A DNA stretch of 33,064 nt, taken from Streptococcus oralis. GTDB lineage: Bacteria; Bacillota; Bacilli; Lactobacillales; Streptococcaceae. How positions within the stretch are numbered: the stretch's first letter is position 1; every line of letters starts with the position of its first letter. The position numbers were made by a program, and so were the translations under genes. The DNA lies in contig NZ_JUOS01000147.1 of the NCBI RefSeq assembly GCF_001075875.1, positions 1 through 33,064 on the forward strand, given 5' to 3'. Positions 17,838 through 26,089 of the stretch are shown in pieces. Under the pieces are notes generated by a model that was not told the origin of the DNA, made no database searches, and saw only the letters and a list, made by a program, of their open reading frames with translations.

Positions 17838-20372
17838 TTATAATTTTTGCTTCCATTCTAACAAGAGATTCATGGCCTGCATCGGTGTCATATTGTACAC
17901 ATCTACTTTAGCCAATTCTGCTAGAATAGGATTTTCTTCCGCCGAGTCAAATAGGGAAATTTGTTCAGAGACTGCATTCGTTTGCCTCATTGGAGCAGGA
18001 GTCTCTGTTCCCTGGCTCTCTAATTGAGTTAAAATTGCATCTGCCCTTGCTAGCAAGTCTGCTGGCAAACCTGCAATCTTAGCAACATGAATACCGTACG
18101 ATTTGTCTGCTGGACCTGGTTCAATCTTGTGAAGGAAGGTAACCTGTCCATTTTGCTCAAGCGTAGCCACGTGAACATTAACTAGATGTTCAAGACTAGT
18201 CTCAAGGCTAGTTAATTCATGGTAGTGTGTCGCAAAGAGGGTCTTGGCACCGATATGCTCATGGATGTACTCGATAATAGACTGGGCTAGAGCCATACCA
18301 TCATAAGTTGCGGTTCCGCGTCCTAGCTCATCAAAGAGAATGAGAGAGTCCTTGGTAGCATGACTAATGGCATTATTGGCTTCCATCATCTCGACCATAA
18401 AGGTGGACTGACCAGACACCAAGTCATCTGCTGCCCCGATACGGGTAAAAATTGCATCAAAAATTGGCAAGTGAGCACTTTCTGCAGGCACATAAGAACC
18501 TATCTGGGCCATGACTGCTGTCATAGCTAGCTGACGCATATAGGTTGACTTCCCGCTCATATTAGGCCCTGTAATCAGCTGGATGCTAGTATCTTCACCC
18601 ATTTGGATACTATTGGGAATATAGGTTTGGGCTCCCATGACCTTCTCAACGACAGCGTGACGACCTTTTTGAATGTCAATTCGCGAATCCTGACCAAACT
18701 CTGGACGGATCAGGTGTTGATTTTCTGCTACCACTGCCAAGCCTTGTAAGACATCGACAGTAGCTATTCCTTGGGCTAGGGCTTGCAGGCGTTGGATATA
18801 CTTGCCAACCTCCTCACGGATCCGCATAAAAATTTCGTATTCAAGATTGGCTGATTTCTCACGCGCTTCTAACATTTCTCCTTCGATACGAGCCAACTCC
18901 TCTGTCCCAAAACGCTCCGAGTTTTTCAGCGTAGCCTTACGGAAAAAGTGGGCTGGTACGTTACCAAGCTGCGAATTGGTCACATGGAAATAGTAGCCGT
19001 CTTTTTTATTGTAGTCAATCTTGAGCGTACTGATGCCAGAGGTTTCTCTTTCCTTGCCCTCAATCTCAGCAATCCAGCTGGTTCCTTCTCTCAGTACCCG
19101 ACGATACTTGTCCAAGGTCTCATCAAAGCCAGTCCGAATAATACCGCCTTCGGTAATCACGTGAGGAGCCTCAGGAGCGATGGCTGCGCTAATAAGACTT
19201 TCCAACTCAGGAATAGGATCTAATTGTTCAATCAGATAGGCAAGAGCTGGTTGCTCCATTCCTTCTAAAATTGCTCGAATTCGTGGAACACTTCCCAAGG
19301 TAGTCGCTAATTGCAAGAGGTCTTTAGGATTACTTTTCCCAAAAGACACACGACTAGCCAGACGCTCGATATCGTAGACTCCCTTGAGGCTTTCTGTCAA
19401 ATCACTACGTTCAAAGAAATAATCCAGAAAGACCTGTACAACCTCCTGACGTTCAAGGATACGATCCTTGTCAATCAAGGGACGGTGGATCCAAGAGCGC
19501 AAAAGACGCATTCCCATGGCAGTCTTAGTTTCATCTAGCAACCAGAAAAGACTCCCTTGTTTCTTGCCAGAACGAGCATTTTCTACTAGATCTAAACTAG
19601 CCTTGGTTGCATAATCCATCTGCAAGAAATCCTTAATTTCATAACGGACAACTGGCTTCAAATGGTTGAGCTCTCTCATCTGAGTCCGATGAACATACTG
19701 GAGAAGCTTACTGCTGGCAGCTTGTTCAATTGGCGCCAAGCGTGGATCCAGCAGATGGATGTCTTCAAATAATTCTTTCTCATAAGAAAGTACCAAATTC
19801 ATTTGACGGCTGAGAATCTGTTCTTCCTCTTCAGTTAAGGTATAGCCGATGACAACTTCTCTTGCCTTAAGATTTCGGATTTCACCACAGACCAGGGTAA
19901 AATCCAATAAACCTGTCACATAGAAATCACCCGTCACTAAGTCCATGTATGCCAAACCAAATTGCTGACCGTCACGGTCGATAGCCACCAAAAAGTTGTT
20001 TTGACTATCTGGTTTACTACTATCGACGACTGTACCAGGGGTAATCACCTGCACAACCTCGCGCTTAACAACCCCTACTGCCTGCTTAGGATCCTCCATC
20101 TGCTCAGCAATGGCAACCTTGTAGCCACGCTCCACTAAGACATCAATATACTGTTGTGCTGAGTGATAAGGAACTCCAGCCATGGGAATAGGATTTTCAG
20201 CATTCTTATTGCGACTGGTTAGTGAAATTTCTAGTATCTGGGCAGCATTGACTGCATCTTCGTAAAATAACTCATAAAAATCACCCATACGAAAGAGCAA
20301 AAAAGCATCTGGATATTGTTTTTTGATATCCACATACTGTTGCATGCCTGGTGATAATTTTTCTGTCGTCAT
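17838..20372 (-). CDS. mutS: DNA mismatch repair protein MutS (HexA)
   Basis: MutS recognises mismatches and small loops and recruits MutL; in pneumococcus the homologue HexA also edits transformation heteroduplexes. The 844-aa protein is full length. The mismatch-binding Phe-x-Glu motif is intact (GDFYELF, Phe32 and Glu34), followed by the connector, core and clamp domains. The ATPase has Walker [10 protein letters not shown] (602-610) and Walker [13 protein letters not shown] (from 681). Near the C-terminus, EQISLFD matches a beta-clamp binding motif, like the one ending PolC in this window. AAGGAG precedes the ATG. It lies 47 bases downstream of argR, with a terminator-like hairpin between the two. 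Confidence 0.97.
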   Translation of the reverse strand: MTTEKLSPGMQQYVDIKKQYPDAFLLFRMGDFYELFYEDAVNAAQILEISLTSRNKNAENPIPMAGVPYHSAQQYIDVLVERGYKVAIAEQMEDPKQAVGVVKREVVQVITPGTVVDSSKPDSQNNFLVAIDRDGQQFGLAYMDLVTGDFYVTGLLDFTLVCGEIRNLKAREVVIGYTLTEEEEQILSRQMNLVLSYEKELFEDIHLLDPRLAPIEQAASSKLLQYVHRTQMRELNHLKPVVRYEIKDFLQMDYATKASLDLVENARSGKKQGSLFWLLDETKTAMGMRLLRSWIHRPLIDKDRILERQEVVQVFLDYFFERSDLTESLKGVYDIERLASRVSFGKSNPKDLLQLATTLGSVPRIRAILEGMEQPALAYLIEQLDPIPELESLISAAIAPEAPHVITEGGIIRTGFDETLDKYRRVLREGTSWIAEIEGKERETSGISTLKIDYNKKDGYYFHVTNSQLGNVPAHFFRKATLKNSERFGTEELARIEGEMLEAREKSANLEYEIFMRIREEVGKYIQRLQALAQGIATVDVLQGLAVVAENQHLIRPEFGQDSRIDIQKGRHAVVEKVMGAQTYIPNSIQMGEDTSIQLITGPNMSGKSTYMRQLAMTAVMAQIGSYVPAESAHLPIFDAIFTRIGAADDLVSGQSTFMVEMMEANNAISHATKDSLILFDELGRGTATYDGMALAQSIIEYIHEHIGAKTLFATHYHELTSLETSLEHLVNVHVATLEQNGQVTFLHKIEPGPADKSYGIHVAKIAGLPADLLARADAILTQLESQGTETPAPMRQTNAVSEQISLFDSAEENPILAELAKVDVYNMTPMQAMNLLLEWKQKL

Positions 20373-20389
20373 CCATTCTCTCCTTGTTA

Positions 20390-20419
20390 AAAATAGTCTT
20401 GAGAGAGACTCCCAAGACC
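20390..20419 (-). terminator. Terminator-like hairpin between argR and mutS
   Basis: On the minus strand GTCTTG-GAG pairs with CTC-CAAGAC, with a single mismatch, followed by TATTTTTAAC. It ends 17 bases before mutS with no promoter visible in between, so mutS would depend on read-through. Confidence 0.65.
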
Positions 20420-20866
20420 TTATCTATCCTTCATCAAATCTAACAAACGATCTTCCATGAGTTTAGCGACATGCTGATCTCGGCAAATCACCAATAGGGT
20501 ATTGGCACCAGCAACTGTCCCTAAAATCCATTCATCCTTGTTGGCATCGACAACATTGGCTAAAACTGCGGCTTCACCCAATTTAGTGTGCAAAACTAAG
20601 GTAAACTCAGCTCTTGCTACACCTTCCAAATGATGGGATAAAAACTCAACCAGGTCAATCTTCTCTGTCTCATTTGCTAGTACGTAGTAGACCTTATCAT
20701 TTTTCTTAACCTTGGTCAAGCCCAGTTCGCGAAGGTCACGCGACAATGTCGTTTGCGTCACAAAAACATTGCGTGCTTCCAACCGATCCTGGATCTCTTT
20801 TTGAGTCCCTAATTTTTCCTCAGTGATCATTTGTTTGATTAACTGATGGCGTTCTCTTTTTCTCAT
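20420..20866 (-). CDS. argR: ArgR-family arginine repressor with altered effector motif
   Basis: The 148-aa protein is full length for the ArgR/AhrC family. The N-terminal winged helix (1-70) carries the DNA-contacting LSRDLRELG (Ser42, Arg43), and the C-terminal domain (80-148) forms hexamers. Family members with arginine sensing have GTxxGDDT in this domain, where the two aspartates hold arginine. Here the motif reads GTVAGANT (116-123), with Ala-Asn in place of Asp-Asp. Streptococci and lactococci carry several ArgR paralogues, some of which need a partner to respond to arginine, so this copy may act that way. It is divergent from argS, with ARG-box-like sequences in the shared region. Confidence 0.93.
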   Translation of the reverse strand: MRKRERHQLIKQMITEEKLGTQKEIQDRLEARNVFVTQTTLSRDLRELGLTKVKKNDKVYYVLANETEKIDLVEFLSHHLEGVARAEFTLVLHTKLGEAAVLANVVDANKDEWILGTVAGANTLLVICRDQHVAKLMEDRLLDLMKDR

Positions 20867-20880
20867 AACATCCTCTCGAG

Positions 20881-20895
20881 TGAATATTTATAACA
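20881..20895. promoter_or_regulatory. Candidate ARG box in the argR-argS intergenic region
   Basis: TGAATATTTATAACA resembles the AT-rich 18-base ArgR operator half pattern TGAAT-ATTCA. It lies in the predicted argR leader, just upstream of the argR start. A weaker GAATATTTCA-like match is at 20934-20943. Confidence 0.4.
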
Positions 20896-20917
20896 TTTTC
20901 AACTATTTAATAAGAAC

Positions 20918-20946
20918 ATTATACCAAAAAAACCGAATATTTCAAA
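20918..20946 (-). promoter_or_regulatory. argR promoter
   Basis: On the minus strand TTTGAA (20941-20946) and TATAAT (20918-20923) are 17 bases apart, and TGG directly precedes the -10 to make it extended. Confidence 0.7.
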
Positions 20947-20954
20947 AAAAATTC

Positions 20955-20982
20955 TTATCATTCCTCAAAATTGTGATAAAAT
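20955..20982 (+). promoter_or_regulatory. argS promoter
   Basis: TTATCA (20955-20960) and TAAAAT (20977-20982) are 16 bases apart, with TG one base before the -10. The start point would be about 20 bases before the argS ATG. Confidence 0.55.
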
Positions 20983-21008
20983 AGAAGAAAAGTCCAAAGG
21001 AGTTTATA

Positions 21009-22700
21009 ATGAATACAAAACAATTGATCGCTAACGAATTGGCTAGCGTCATTGAGAGCCTGGATCAAGAGGCTATTTTAAATTTACTAGAACAACCCAA
21101 AAACTCTGATATGGGAGACATCGCCTTCCCTGCCTTTACTCTAGCAAAAGTTGAGAGAAAAGCTCCACAAATGATTGCAGCAGATATCGCTGAAAAAATC
21201 AATAGCCAAGCCTTTGAAAAAGTCGTCGCTACTGGACCTTATGTTAACTTCTTCCTTGATAAAAATGCCATTTCTGCTCAAGTATTACAAGCTGTTATCA
21301 CTGAAAAAGAACACTATGCTGACCAAAATATTGGTAAACAAGAAAATGTTGTTATCGACATGTCTAGTCCCAATATTGCTAAACCATTCTCTATTGGTCA
21401 CCTGCGCTCAACTGTTATCGGAGATAGCTTGTCACATATTTTCCAAAAAATCGGTTATCGAACAGTCAAGGTCAACCATTTGGGAGACTGGGGTAAACAG
21501 TTTGGGATGCTGATCGTTGCCTACAAAAAATGGGGCGACGAAGAAGCTGTAAAAGCTCATCCGATTGATGAACTTCTTAAACTCTACGTTCGCATCAATG
21601 CTGAAGCTGAAAATGACCCTAGCTTGGATGAAGAAGCACGCGAATGGTTCCGTAAACTTGAAAATGGAGATGAGGAAGCTCTCGCACTTTGGCAATGGTT
21701 CCGTGATGAAAGTTTGGTGGAATTTAACCGCCTTTACAATGAATTGAAGGTTGAATTCGACAGCTACAACGGGGAAGCCTTTTACAATGACAAGATGGAT
21801 GCAGTTGTAGATATCCTTTCTGAAAAAGGACTTTTGGTCGAATCAGAAGGTGCCCAAGTTGTTAATCTTGAAAAATATGGAATTGAACACCCAGCTCTTA
21901 TCAAGAAATCTGACGGTGCAACTCTCTACATCACACGTGACTTGGCTGCAGCCCTTTACCGTAAAAACGAATATCAATTTGCCAAATCGATCTATGTCGT
22001 TGGTCAAGAACAATCTGCTCACTTTAAACAACTCAAGGCTGTCTTGCAAGAGATGGGTTACGATTGGAGTCAAGATATTGTCCATGTTCCTTTTGGATTG
22101 GTAACAAAAGAAGGGAAGAAACTCTCTACTCGTAAAGGGAATGTTATCTTGTTAGAGCCTACTGTCGCAGAAGCCATCAGTCGTGCCAAAGCGCAAATTG
22201 AAGCCAAAAATCCGGAACTTGAAAATAAAGACCAGGTTGCTCATGCTGTTGGAGTTGGAGCCATTAAATTCTATGACCTTAAAACTGACCGTACAAATGG
22301 ATACGACTTCGATCTTGAAGCTATGGTATCCTTTGAAGGCGAGACTGGTCCTTATGTTCAATACGCCTATGCTCGTATCCAATCCATCTTGCGCAAAGCC
22401 GATTTCAAACCTGAAGCAGATGCCAACTATAGCTTGAATGATCCTGAAAGCTGGGAAATCATTAAACTCATCCAAGATTTCCCACGTATTATCAACCGTG
22501 CGGCGGATAACTTTGAACCTTCTATCATTGCTAAATTTGCAATTAGCTTAGCCCAAGCCTTTAACAAATACTATGCCCACACTCGTATCTTGGATGAAAG
22601 TCCAGAACGCGACAGTCGTCTAGCTCTCAGCTATGCAACAGCAGTTGTCCTCAAAGAAGCCCTTCGTTTGTTGGGTGTAGAAGCACCAGAGAAGATGTAA
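21009..22700 (+). CDS. argS: Arginyl-tRNA synthetase
   Basis: ArgRS charges tRNA-Arg with arginine. The 563-aa protein is full length for this class I enzyme: an N-terminal additional domain (1-110) with the [10 protein letters not shown] motif, the HIGH-like [15 protein letters not shown] (120-134), a Rossmann core, the KMSKS-equivalent KLSTRKGN (about 372-379), and the C-terminal anticodon-binding domain ending [24 protein letters not shown] is six bases upstream of the ATG. It is transcribed divergently from argR. A hairpin without a clear T-run follows directly after the stop and leads into the hairpin array. Confidence 0.98.
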   Translation: MNTKQLIANELASVIESLDQEAILNLLEQPKNSDMGDIAFPAFTLAKVERKAPQMIAADIAEKINSQAFEKVVATGPYVNFFLDKNAISAQVLQAVITEKEHYADQNIGKQENVVIDMSSPNIAKPFSIGHLRSTVIGDSLSHIFQKIGYRTVKVNHLGDWGKQFGMLIVAYKKWGDEEAVKAHPIDELLKLYVRINAEAENDPSLDEEAREWFRKLENGDEEALALWQWFRDESLVEFNRLYNELKVEFDSYNGEAFYNDKMDAVVDILSEKGLLVESEGAQVVNLEKYGIEHPALIKKSDGATLYITRDLAAALYRKNEYQFAKSIYVVGQEQSAHFKQLKAVLQEMGYDWSQDIVHVPFGLVTKEGKKLSTRKGNVILLEPTVAEAISRAKAQIEAKNPELENKDQVAHAVGVGAIKFYDLKTDRTNGYDFDLEAMVSFEGETGPYVQYAYARIQSILRKADFKPEADANYSLNDPESWEIIKLIQDFPRIINRAADNFEPSIIAKFAISLAQAFNKYYAHTRILDESPERDSRLALSYATAVVLKEALRLLGVEAPEKM

Positions 22701-22707
22701 TTCGTTA

Positions 22708-22740
22708 CAAGAGACTGGAACTAAAGTTCCTAGTCTCTTG
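22708..22740. repeat. Long hairpin directly after argS
   Basis: CAAGAGACTGGAAC (22708-22721) pairs with GTTCC-T-AGTCTCTTG (22726-22740), leaving one bulged T and a TAAA loop. It starts 8 bases after the argS stop. Without a following T-run it is a poor terminator. A shorter relative (GGAA-ttaaag-TTCC) is at 22968-22980. Confidence 0.8.
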
Positions 22741-22742
22741 AC

Positions 22743-23274
22743 GGCAATCGCTATCGGGCGATTTGCCTAAACGCCTTACTAATGCATCCAAATAATTAAT
22801 ATCGATTTATTTGGATGCATGTCGTGATCTATTAAATTAATTTATTACTAAGCAGTCTAAGTAACTAACGCCAAATCCTATTCGGACTTTGGCTAGGTGC
22901 TTCACTAGTCTTTCGATAGAAATATGATCGATTTCTACCGAAAAAAGTCGCAATCTTAAAGTTACTGGAATTAAAGTTCCTAATTGTTGGACGCTAGCTG
23001 CTTTTATGCGGACTAGCTAACTGCTTCACTAGTCATGGCCCCTAAATATAATCGATTTAGGGGCCACGACGTCGTAAATGAGGCGATTTGCCTAAACGCT
23101 TCACTAATTCACCTAACCAAATAATATCGATTTGGTTAGGCTCATGTCGTAGGCTTTTAATCACTTTATTGTAAAACAGTCTAAGTAACTAACGCCAAAT
23201 CCTATTCAGAGTTTGGCTAGGCGCTTCACTAGTCTTTCGATAGAAATATTATCGATTTCTACCGAAAGACGTCG
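22743..23274. repeat. Array of five two-hairpin modules, unknown element
   Basis: Modules lie at 22743-22824, 22870-22950, 22993-23074, 23082-23149 (left arm missing) and 23194-23274. Each complete one is 81-82 bases. A module has hairpin I (5-6 bp, a bulged base on the right arm, then 2-4 bp; loop 5-8), a 15-base linker matching TARNYGCYTYACTAR (starting 22768, 22894, 23018, 23093, 23218), hairpin II (11-16 bp, loop centred on ATCG, right arm starting ATTT) and a GTCG 0-5 bases later. Hairpin II stems differ (ATGCATCCAAATAA, TTTCGATAGAAAT, TGGCCCCTAAAT, CCTAACCAAAT), yet three pair perfectly and the TTTCGATAGAAAT type, used twice, has one mismatch. No gene is present. Wobble pairs do not settle which strand would be transcribed. 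Confidence 0.85.
22853..22965. repeat. 113-base direct repeat, copy 1
   Basis: Covers the second module of the array with its flanks. It matches 23177-23289 with six substitutions and no gaps, offset by 324 bases. Confidence 0.9.
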
Positions 23275-23289
23275 CAATCTTAAAGTTAC
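23177..23289. repeat. 113-base direct repeat, copy 2
   Basis: Covers the fifth module of the array with its flanks. One difference from copy 1 (GAC for AAA beside the hairpin) extends the hairpin II stem by three pairs. Confidence 0.9.
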
Positions 23290-23420
23290 GGGATTACAGA
23301 GCGATTTAAGCAACCAATCCTAAACCTCTATGACTTTTATTTGGTACTAGGGGCGGAGGGCTTTACATCCACTATTTTAGATTAGCGATTACTTGCCTAG
23401 TTTTTATATTGTCATTACTT
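23290..23420. other. Right flank of the hairpin array, no gene seen
   Basis: No reading frame with a ribosome site is visible. The stretch TAGCGATT..GCC near 23383-23397 could pair over a long range with GGCAATCGCTA at 22743-22753, which would close the array into one structure. This is a weak observation. Confidence 0.4.
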
Positions 23421-23448
23421 GAAAAGCGAAAAATCTTTTTCGCTTTTC
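23421..23448. terminator. Strong palindrome before the 82-aa gene
   Basis: GAAAAGCGAAAAA pairs perfectly with TTTTTCGCTTTTC across 2 bases. It could end transcripts in either direction, for example one coming out of the hairpin array. Confidence 0.55.
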
Positions 23449-23487
23449 TCTTGCTATTAATTTCTTTATCACTAAGGGAGAGATTTT

Positions 23488-23736
23488 ATGAGCCAATATG
23501 CTTATATTTTAGTTGTCATCAGTCTTGTCGCTCTTTTTCTCATCAACAAATACGAAAAGGAAAAACTACAAAGACTTCTACAAGAACAGCTGTTAAAGGA
23601 TGAAGCTTTTCGAGCTACTATCAAGGAAAAAATTCAAACAACAGAAAACATCAACGATGTCATCGACTACATCAATAAAGGATATCGTTTGGGAATCATG
23701 ATTTCAAAGGAAATTGTGGAAGACATCAGAAAATGA
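23488..23736 (+). CDS. Small membrane-anchored protein, 82 aa, unknown
   Basis: The product begins MSQYAYILVV and has one hydrophobic segment (residues 4-20) followed by a charged, probably helical cytoplasmic part (KYEKEKLQRLLQEQLLKDEA, residues 21-40) and a compact C-terminal helix pair. This layout suggests a single-pass protein with a cytoplasmic domain. GGGAG lies seven bases upstream of the ATG. It stands alone between the hairpin array and a convergent gene. No function is assigned. Confidence 0.75.
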   Translation: MSQYAYILVVISLVALFLINKYEKEKLQRLLQEQLLKDEAFRATIKEKIQTTENINDVIDYINKGYRLGIMISKEIVEDIRK

Positions 23737-23773
23737 AAAAGGATTCGAGATGCATTTCTCGAGTCTTTTTATT
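23736..23773. terminator. Shared terminator of two convergent small genes
   Basis: AAAAAG-TCGAGA pairs with TCTCGA-CTTTTT with a small internal loop. It touches the stop codon on each side. Confidence 0.75.
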
Positions 23774-23987
23774 TATTTCTGACAGCTAAGATTTCTACCA
23801 GGATAACAATCCCTAAGGATACCATGGTTCCAAATGGTGCTGCATCTTCATCAAAAATTTTCTCAGAGAACAGTAGCAGAGCAATCGCTAATAGTAGCAA
23901 AGCACTGCAAAGCATAATATCCTTGAAGCTTGGTTTGCGTTTTATATACTTTAAAAATCTATCTAGTTTACTCATTTCCTTATCCAT
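23769..23987 (-). CDS. Small two-pass membrane protein, 72 aa, unknown
   Basis: After a basic N-terminus (residues 1-21) come two hydrophobic segments (about 24-42 and 52-70) separated by the acidic loop EKIFDEDAAPFG. A start at Met5 (23975) is possible, but the site before it (AAGGA) is too close. The gene has its own promoter and is divergent from the Nramp-family gene, converging with the 82-aa gene. I do not recognise a family. Confidence 0.65.
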   Translation of the reverse strand: MDKEMSKLDRFLKYIKRKPSFKDIMLCSALLLLAIALLLFSEKIFDEDAAPFGTMVSLGIVILVEILAVRNK

Positions 23988-24035
23988 TTCTACTAAGTAT
24001 TTTTACATAATATCGCTCTATTTATCTTTATCTCT

Positions 24036-24063
24036 ATTATAGCTCACTCTAGAACTAAAGCAA
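24036..24063 (-). promoter_or_regulatory. Promoter of the 72-aa membrane protein gene
   Basis: On the minus strand TTGCTT (24058-24063) and TATAAT (24036-24041) are 16 bases apart, about 50 bases before the start codon. Confidence 0.65.
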
Positions 24064-24098
24064 GCACGGTATCACTTTTTCTCTATTTCATTGTAAAC

Positions 24099-24126
24099 TA
24101 TTTTCACTATTTTCAAAATATTTTCA
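24099..24126. repeat. Three TATTTTCA repeats upstream of the Nramp-family promoter
   Basis: TATTTTCA occurs at 24099, 24108 and 24119, about one helical turn apart, ending 8 bases before the -35. This may be an operator or an intrinsically bent activating tract. Confidence 0.5.
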
Positions 24127-24134
24127 AAATTCAC

Positions 24135-24163
24135 TTGCTTTTCTAATCATTTTTTTATAGAAT
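24135..24163 (+). promoter_or_regulatory. Promoter of the Nramp-family gene
   Basis: TTGCTT (24135-24140) and TAGAAT (24158-24163) are separated by 17 bases. The leader is about 43 bases. Confidence 0.65.
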
Positions 24164-24212
24164 AGAGTACATATCCAGATTATTCTGAAAATTTAATGAT
24201 AGGAGATTAATT

Positions 24213-25475
24213 ATGTCACAAGTTTCTTCGTTAAACCAATCAACATGGACAAGTAAACTTAAAGCAATGGGACCTGGTATCTTAATGGCTTCTGCGGCTG
24301 TAGGGGGATCACATATCGTATCTTCTACTCAAGCTGGTGGTTCTTATGGTTGGTCCCTACTACTCTTGGTCATATTAGCTAATGTTTTTAAATATCCATT
24401 TTTCCGTTTTGGTTCTGAATACACTGCTGATACTGGAAAAACCTTAGTCGAAGGTTATGCTGAAAAAGGGAAAATTTACCTCTGGATTTTCTTTCTACTC
24501 AATGTCTTTTCTGCTATGGTCAATACTGCTGGTGTTGCTATCCTTTGTTCAGCCATCATCGCTAGTGCATTTCCAATGATTGGACTAAGCATCACTCAAT
24601 GGTCTCTCATACTTGTGGCAATCATTTGGGCTATGTTGCTCTTTGGAGGCTACAAACTTTTGGATGGTATGGCAAAATGGATCATGTCTGCCTTAACCAT
24701 TGCAACTGTTCTTGCAGTTATTATTGCTGCTATTAAGCATCCAGAGTACAGTTCTGATTTTGTTGAAAAAACACCTTGGCAAATGGCTGCACTTCCCTTT
24801 ATCGTTTCTCTCTTAGGATGGATGCCTGCACTTATTGAAATTTCAGCCATTAACTCACTTTGGTCTGCTGAAAAGAAAAAGACTGTCAACTTTAATACAG
24901 AAGATGCTCTTTTCGATTTTAACGTAGGTTATATTGGAACAGCCATTCTTGCAGTATTCTTTGTAGCACTCGGAGCGCTTATTCAGTATCCTACAGGACA
25001 AGCAGTTGAAGCCGCTTCTGCCAAATACATCTCTCAATTTGTAGGTATGTATGCTTCTGTACTTGGTGAATGGTCTCGTTACTTAATCACCTTTATCGCT
25101 TTCCTCTGTATCTTTGGAACAGTTATCACTGTTATCGATGGTTATTCTCGTGTTAACCAGGTTTCCCTTCGTCTCCTAGCTAATCAAAAGGATGACGATA
25201 GCAAATCTTTGAAAATCTGGATGACCATCACAGCTATCATTGGTATTGTTATTATCAAATTCTTTGCAGGTCAAGTGTCAACCATGCTTCGCTTTGCCAT
25301 GATTGGTTCTTTCCTCACAACACCATTCTTTGCCCTTTTAAACTATGTCTTAGTCACACGTGAGAACAAAAACCTTCCTTCTTGGCTGAAACTGCTCGCT
25401 ATTGCAGGACTGATTTTCCTATTTGGTTTTGCAATCTTCTTTATCTACGCACTCGCTATCGGAAAAGCAGGTTAG
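24213..25475 (+). CDS. Nramp-family transporter without canonical metal-binding motifs
   Basis: The 420-aa protein has about 11 membrane segments and the overall Nramp/LeuT-type layout, beginning with the family-like MGPGILMASAAVGGSHIVSS. Classical Nramp proteins bind manganese or iron through DPGN in helix 1 and MPH in helix 6. Here the helix 1 position reads GGSH before the conserved STQAG, and helix 6 reads GWMPALIE, so the Asp, Asn and His ligands are absent. It is therefore an Nramp-related carrier whose substrate may not be a transition metal; Mg2+ or an organic substrate are possible. AGGAG lies upstream of the ATG. The gene is monocistronic, with its own promoter and terminator. Confidence 0.88.
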   Translation: MSQVSSLNQSTWTSKLKAMGPGILMASAAVGGSHIVSSTQAGGSYGWSLLLLVILANVFKYPFFRFGSEYTADTGKTLVEGYAEKGKIYLWIFFLLNVFSAMVNTAGVAILCSAIIASAFPMIGLSITQWSLILVAIIWAMLLFGGYKLLDGMAKWIMSALTIATVLAVIIAAIKHPEYSSDFVEKTPWQMAALPFIVSLLGWMPALIEISAINSLWSAEKKKTVNFNTEDALFDFNVGYIGTAILAVFFVALGALIQYPTGQAVEAASAKYISQFVGMYASVLGEWSRYLITFIAFLCIFGTVITVIDGYSRVNQVSLRLLANQKDDDSKSLKIWMTITAIIGIVIIKFFAGQVSTMLRFAMIGSFLTTPFFALLNYVLVTRENKNLPSWLKLLAIAGLIFLFGFAIFFIYALAIGKAG

Positions 25476-25486
25476 TTTATAAAGTA

Positions 25487-25509
25487 GCACCCACCTTGGG
25501 TGCTTTTTT
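25487..25509 (+). terminator. Terminator of the Nramp-family gene
   Basis: GCACCC pairs with GGGTGC across 5 bases, followed by six Ts, 11 bases past the stop. Confidence 0.9.
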
Positions 25510-25517
25510 GCGTATTC

Positions 25518-25544
25518 AAAAAGCAGTTGAGAAGCCCAACTGCT
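25518..25544 (-). terminator. Terminator of nrdI
   Basis: On the minus strand AGCAGTTG pairs with CAACTGCT across 7 bases, followed by TTTTTG. Confidence 0.8.
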
Positions 25545-25560
25545 ACATCAAATGATTCTA

Positions 25561-26028
25561 TTAATCCGTATTCAACTCGTATAAGTCCGCAATAATCCCT
25601 GCGACCTTCTTGATATCTCCCAGCATTCCACGCATCTCAAAGTCAGCTAGAACGGGGAAACCAAAGCGTTGGCTGTATTGTTTTGCCGTCAAACAGTATT
25701 GGTTGTTAAAGTTACGATTGCCTGATCCTACGACACCAAAACACTTGCTGGCATTGTCACCGTAAGCTATAAAGTCCCCTACTGGAGTGGTCAAAATCTC
25801 CACATCACCATTGTCAACTCCATTGCCACCTTCTAGATAAGTCGGTAGAAAAGCGACATATGGATTGGTCATCTCAAAGAAATTCTCTCCCTCCTTGACC
25901 AAATCTTTAATATGGATCTTTTCCACTTCAATGTTCCCATACTGTTCTAAAAGGTATGCCTTCAGACGTGTGACGAAACTTTCAGTATTTCCACTCAGAC
26001 TGATATAGACTAAGGAAATTTTTTTCAT
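25561..26028 (-). CDS. nrdI: Class Ib ribonucleotide reductase flavodoxin NrdI
   Basis: NrdI is an FMN protein that supplies the oxidant used to assemble the dimanganese-tyrosyl cofactor of the class Ib reductase subunit NrdF. From the ATG at 26028 (AAGGAGGAG just upstream) the product is 155 aa. The FMN phosphate loop SLSGNTESF is at residues 8-16, the loop [14 protein letters not shown] covers the flavin, and [12 protein letters not shown] is the NrdI signature. Upstream in-frame codons lie before the transcription start. nrdE, nrdF and nrdH are not in the window, so this is a detached nrdI. Its promoter overlaps the terminator of the preceding gene. Confidence 0.94.
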   Translation of the reverse strand: MKKISLVYISLSGNTESFVTRLKAYLLEQYGNIEVEKIHIKDLVKEGENFFEMTNPYVAFLPTYLEGGNGVDNGDVEILTTPVGDFIAYGDNASKCFGVVGSGNRNFNNQYCLTAKQYSQRFGFPVLADFEMRGMLGDIKKVAGIIADLYELNTD

Positions 26029-26052
26029 GCTCTCCTCCTTCTTTTTTGAATT

Positions 26053-26089
26053 CAAAAAAATAACTACCAAGATTGTATCTTGATAGTTA
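26053..26089 (-). terminator. Terminator of the 177-aa membrane protein gene, overlapping the nrdI promoter
   Basis: On the minus strand TAACTATCAAGAT pairs with ATCTTGGTAGTTA, with one T-G wobble, across 3 bases, followed by TTTTTTT. The nrdI -10 lies within the hairpin. Confidence 0.85.

Noticed and set aside
22708..22740. Intrinsic terminator of argS
   Set aside because: The hairpin is strong but no T-run follows on either strand, so termination there is doubtful.
22743..23274. CRISPR array or integron attC sites
   Set aside because: Hairpins do not form equal repeats with unique spacers, and no Cas or integron integrase gene is present. The attC-like bulged palindromes lack the conserved end boxes and enclose no cassettes.
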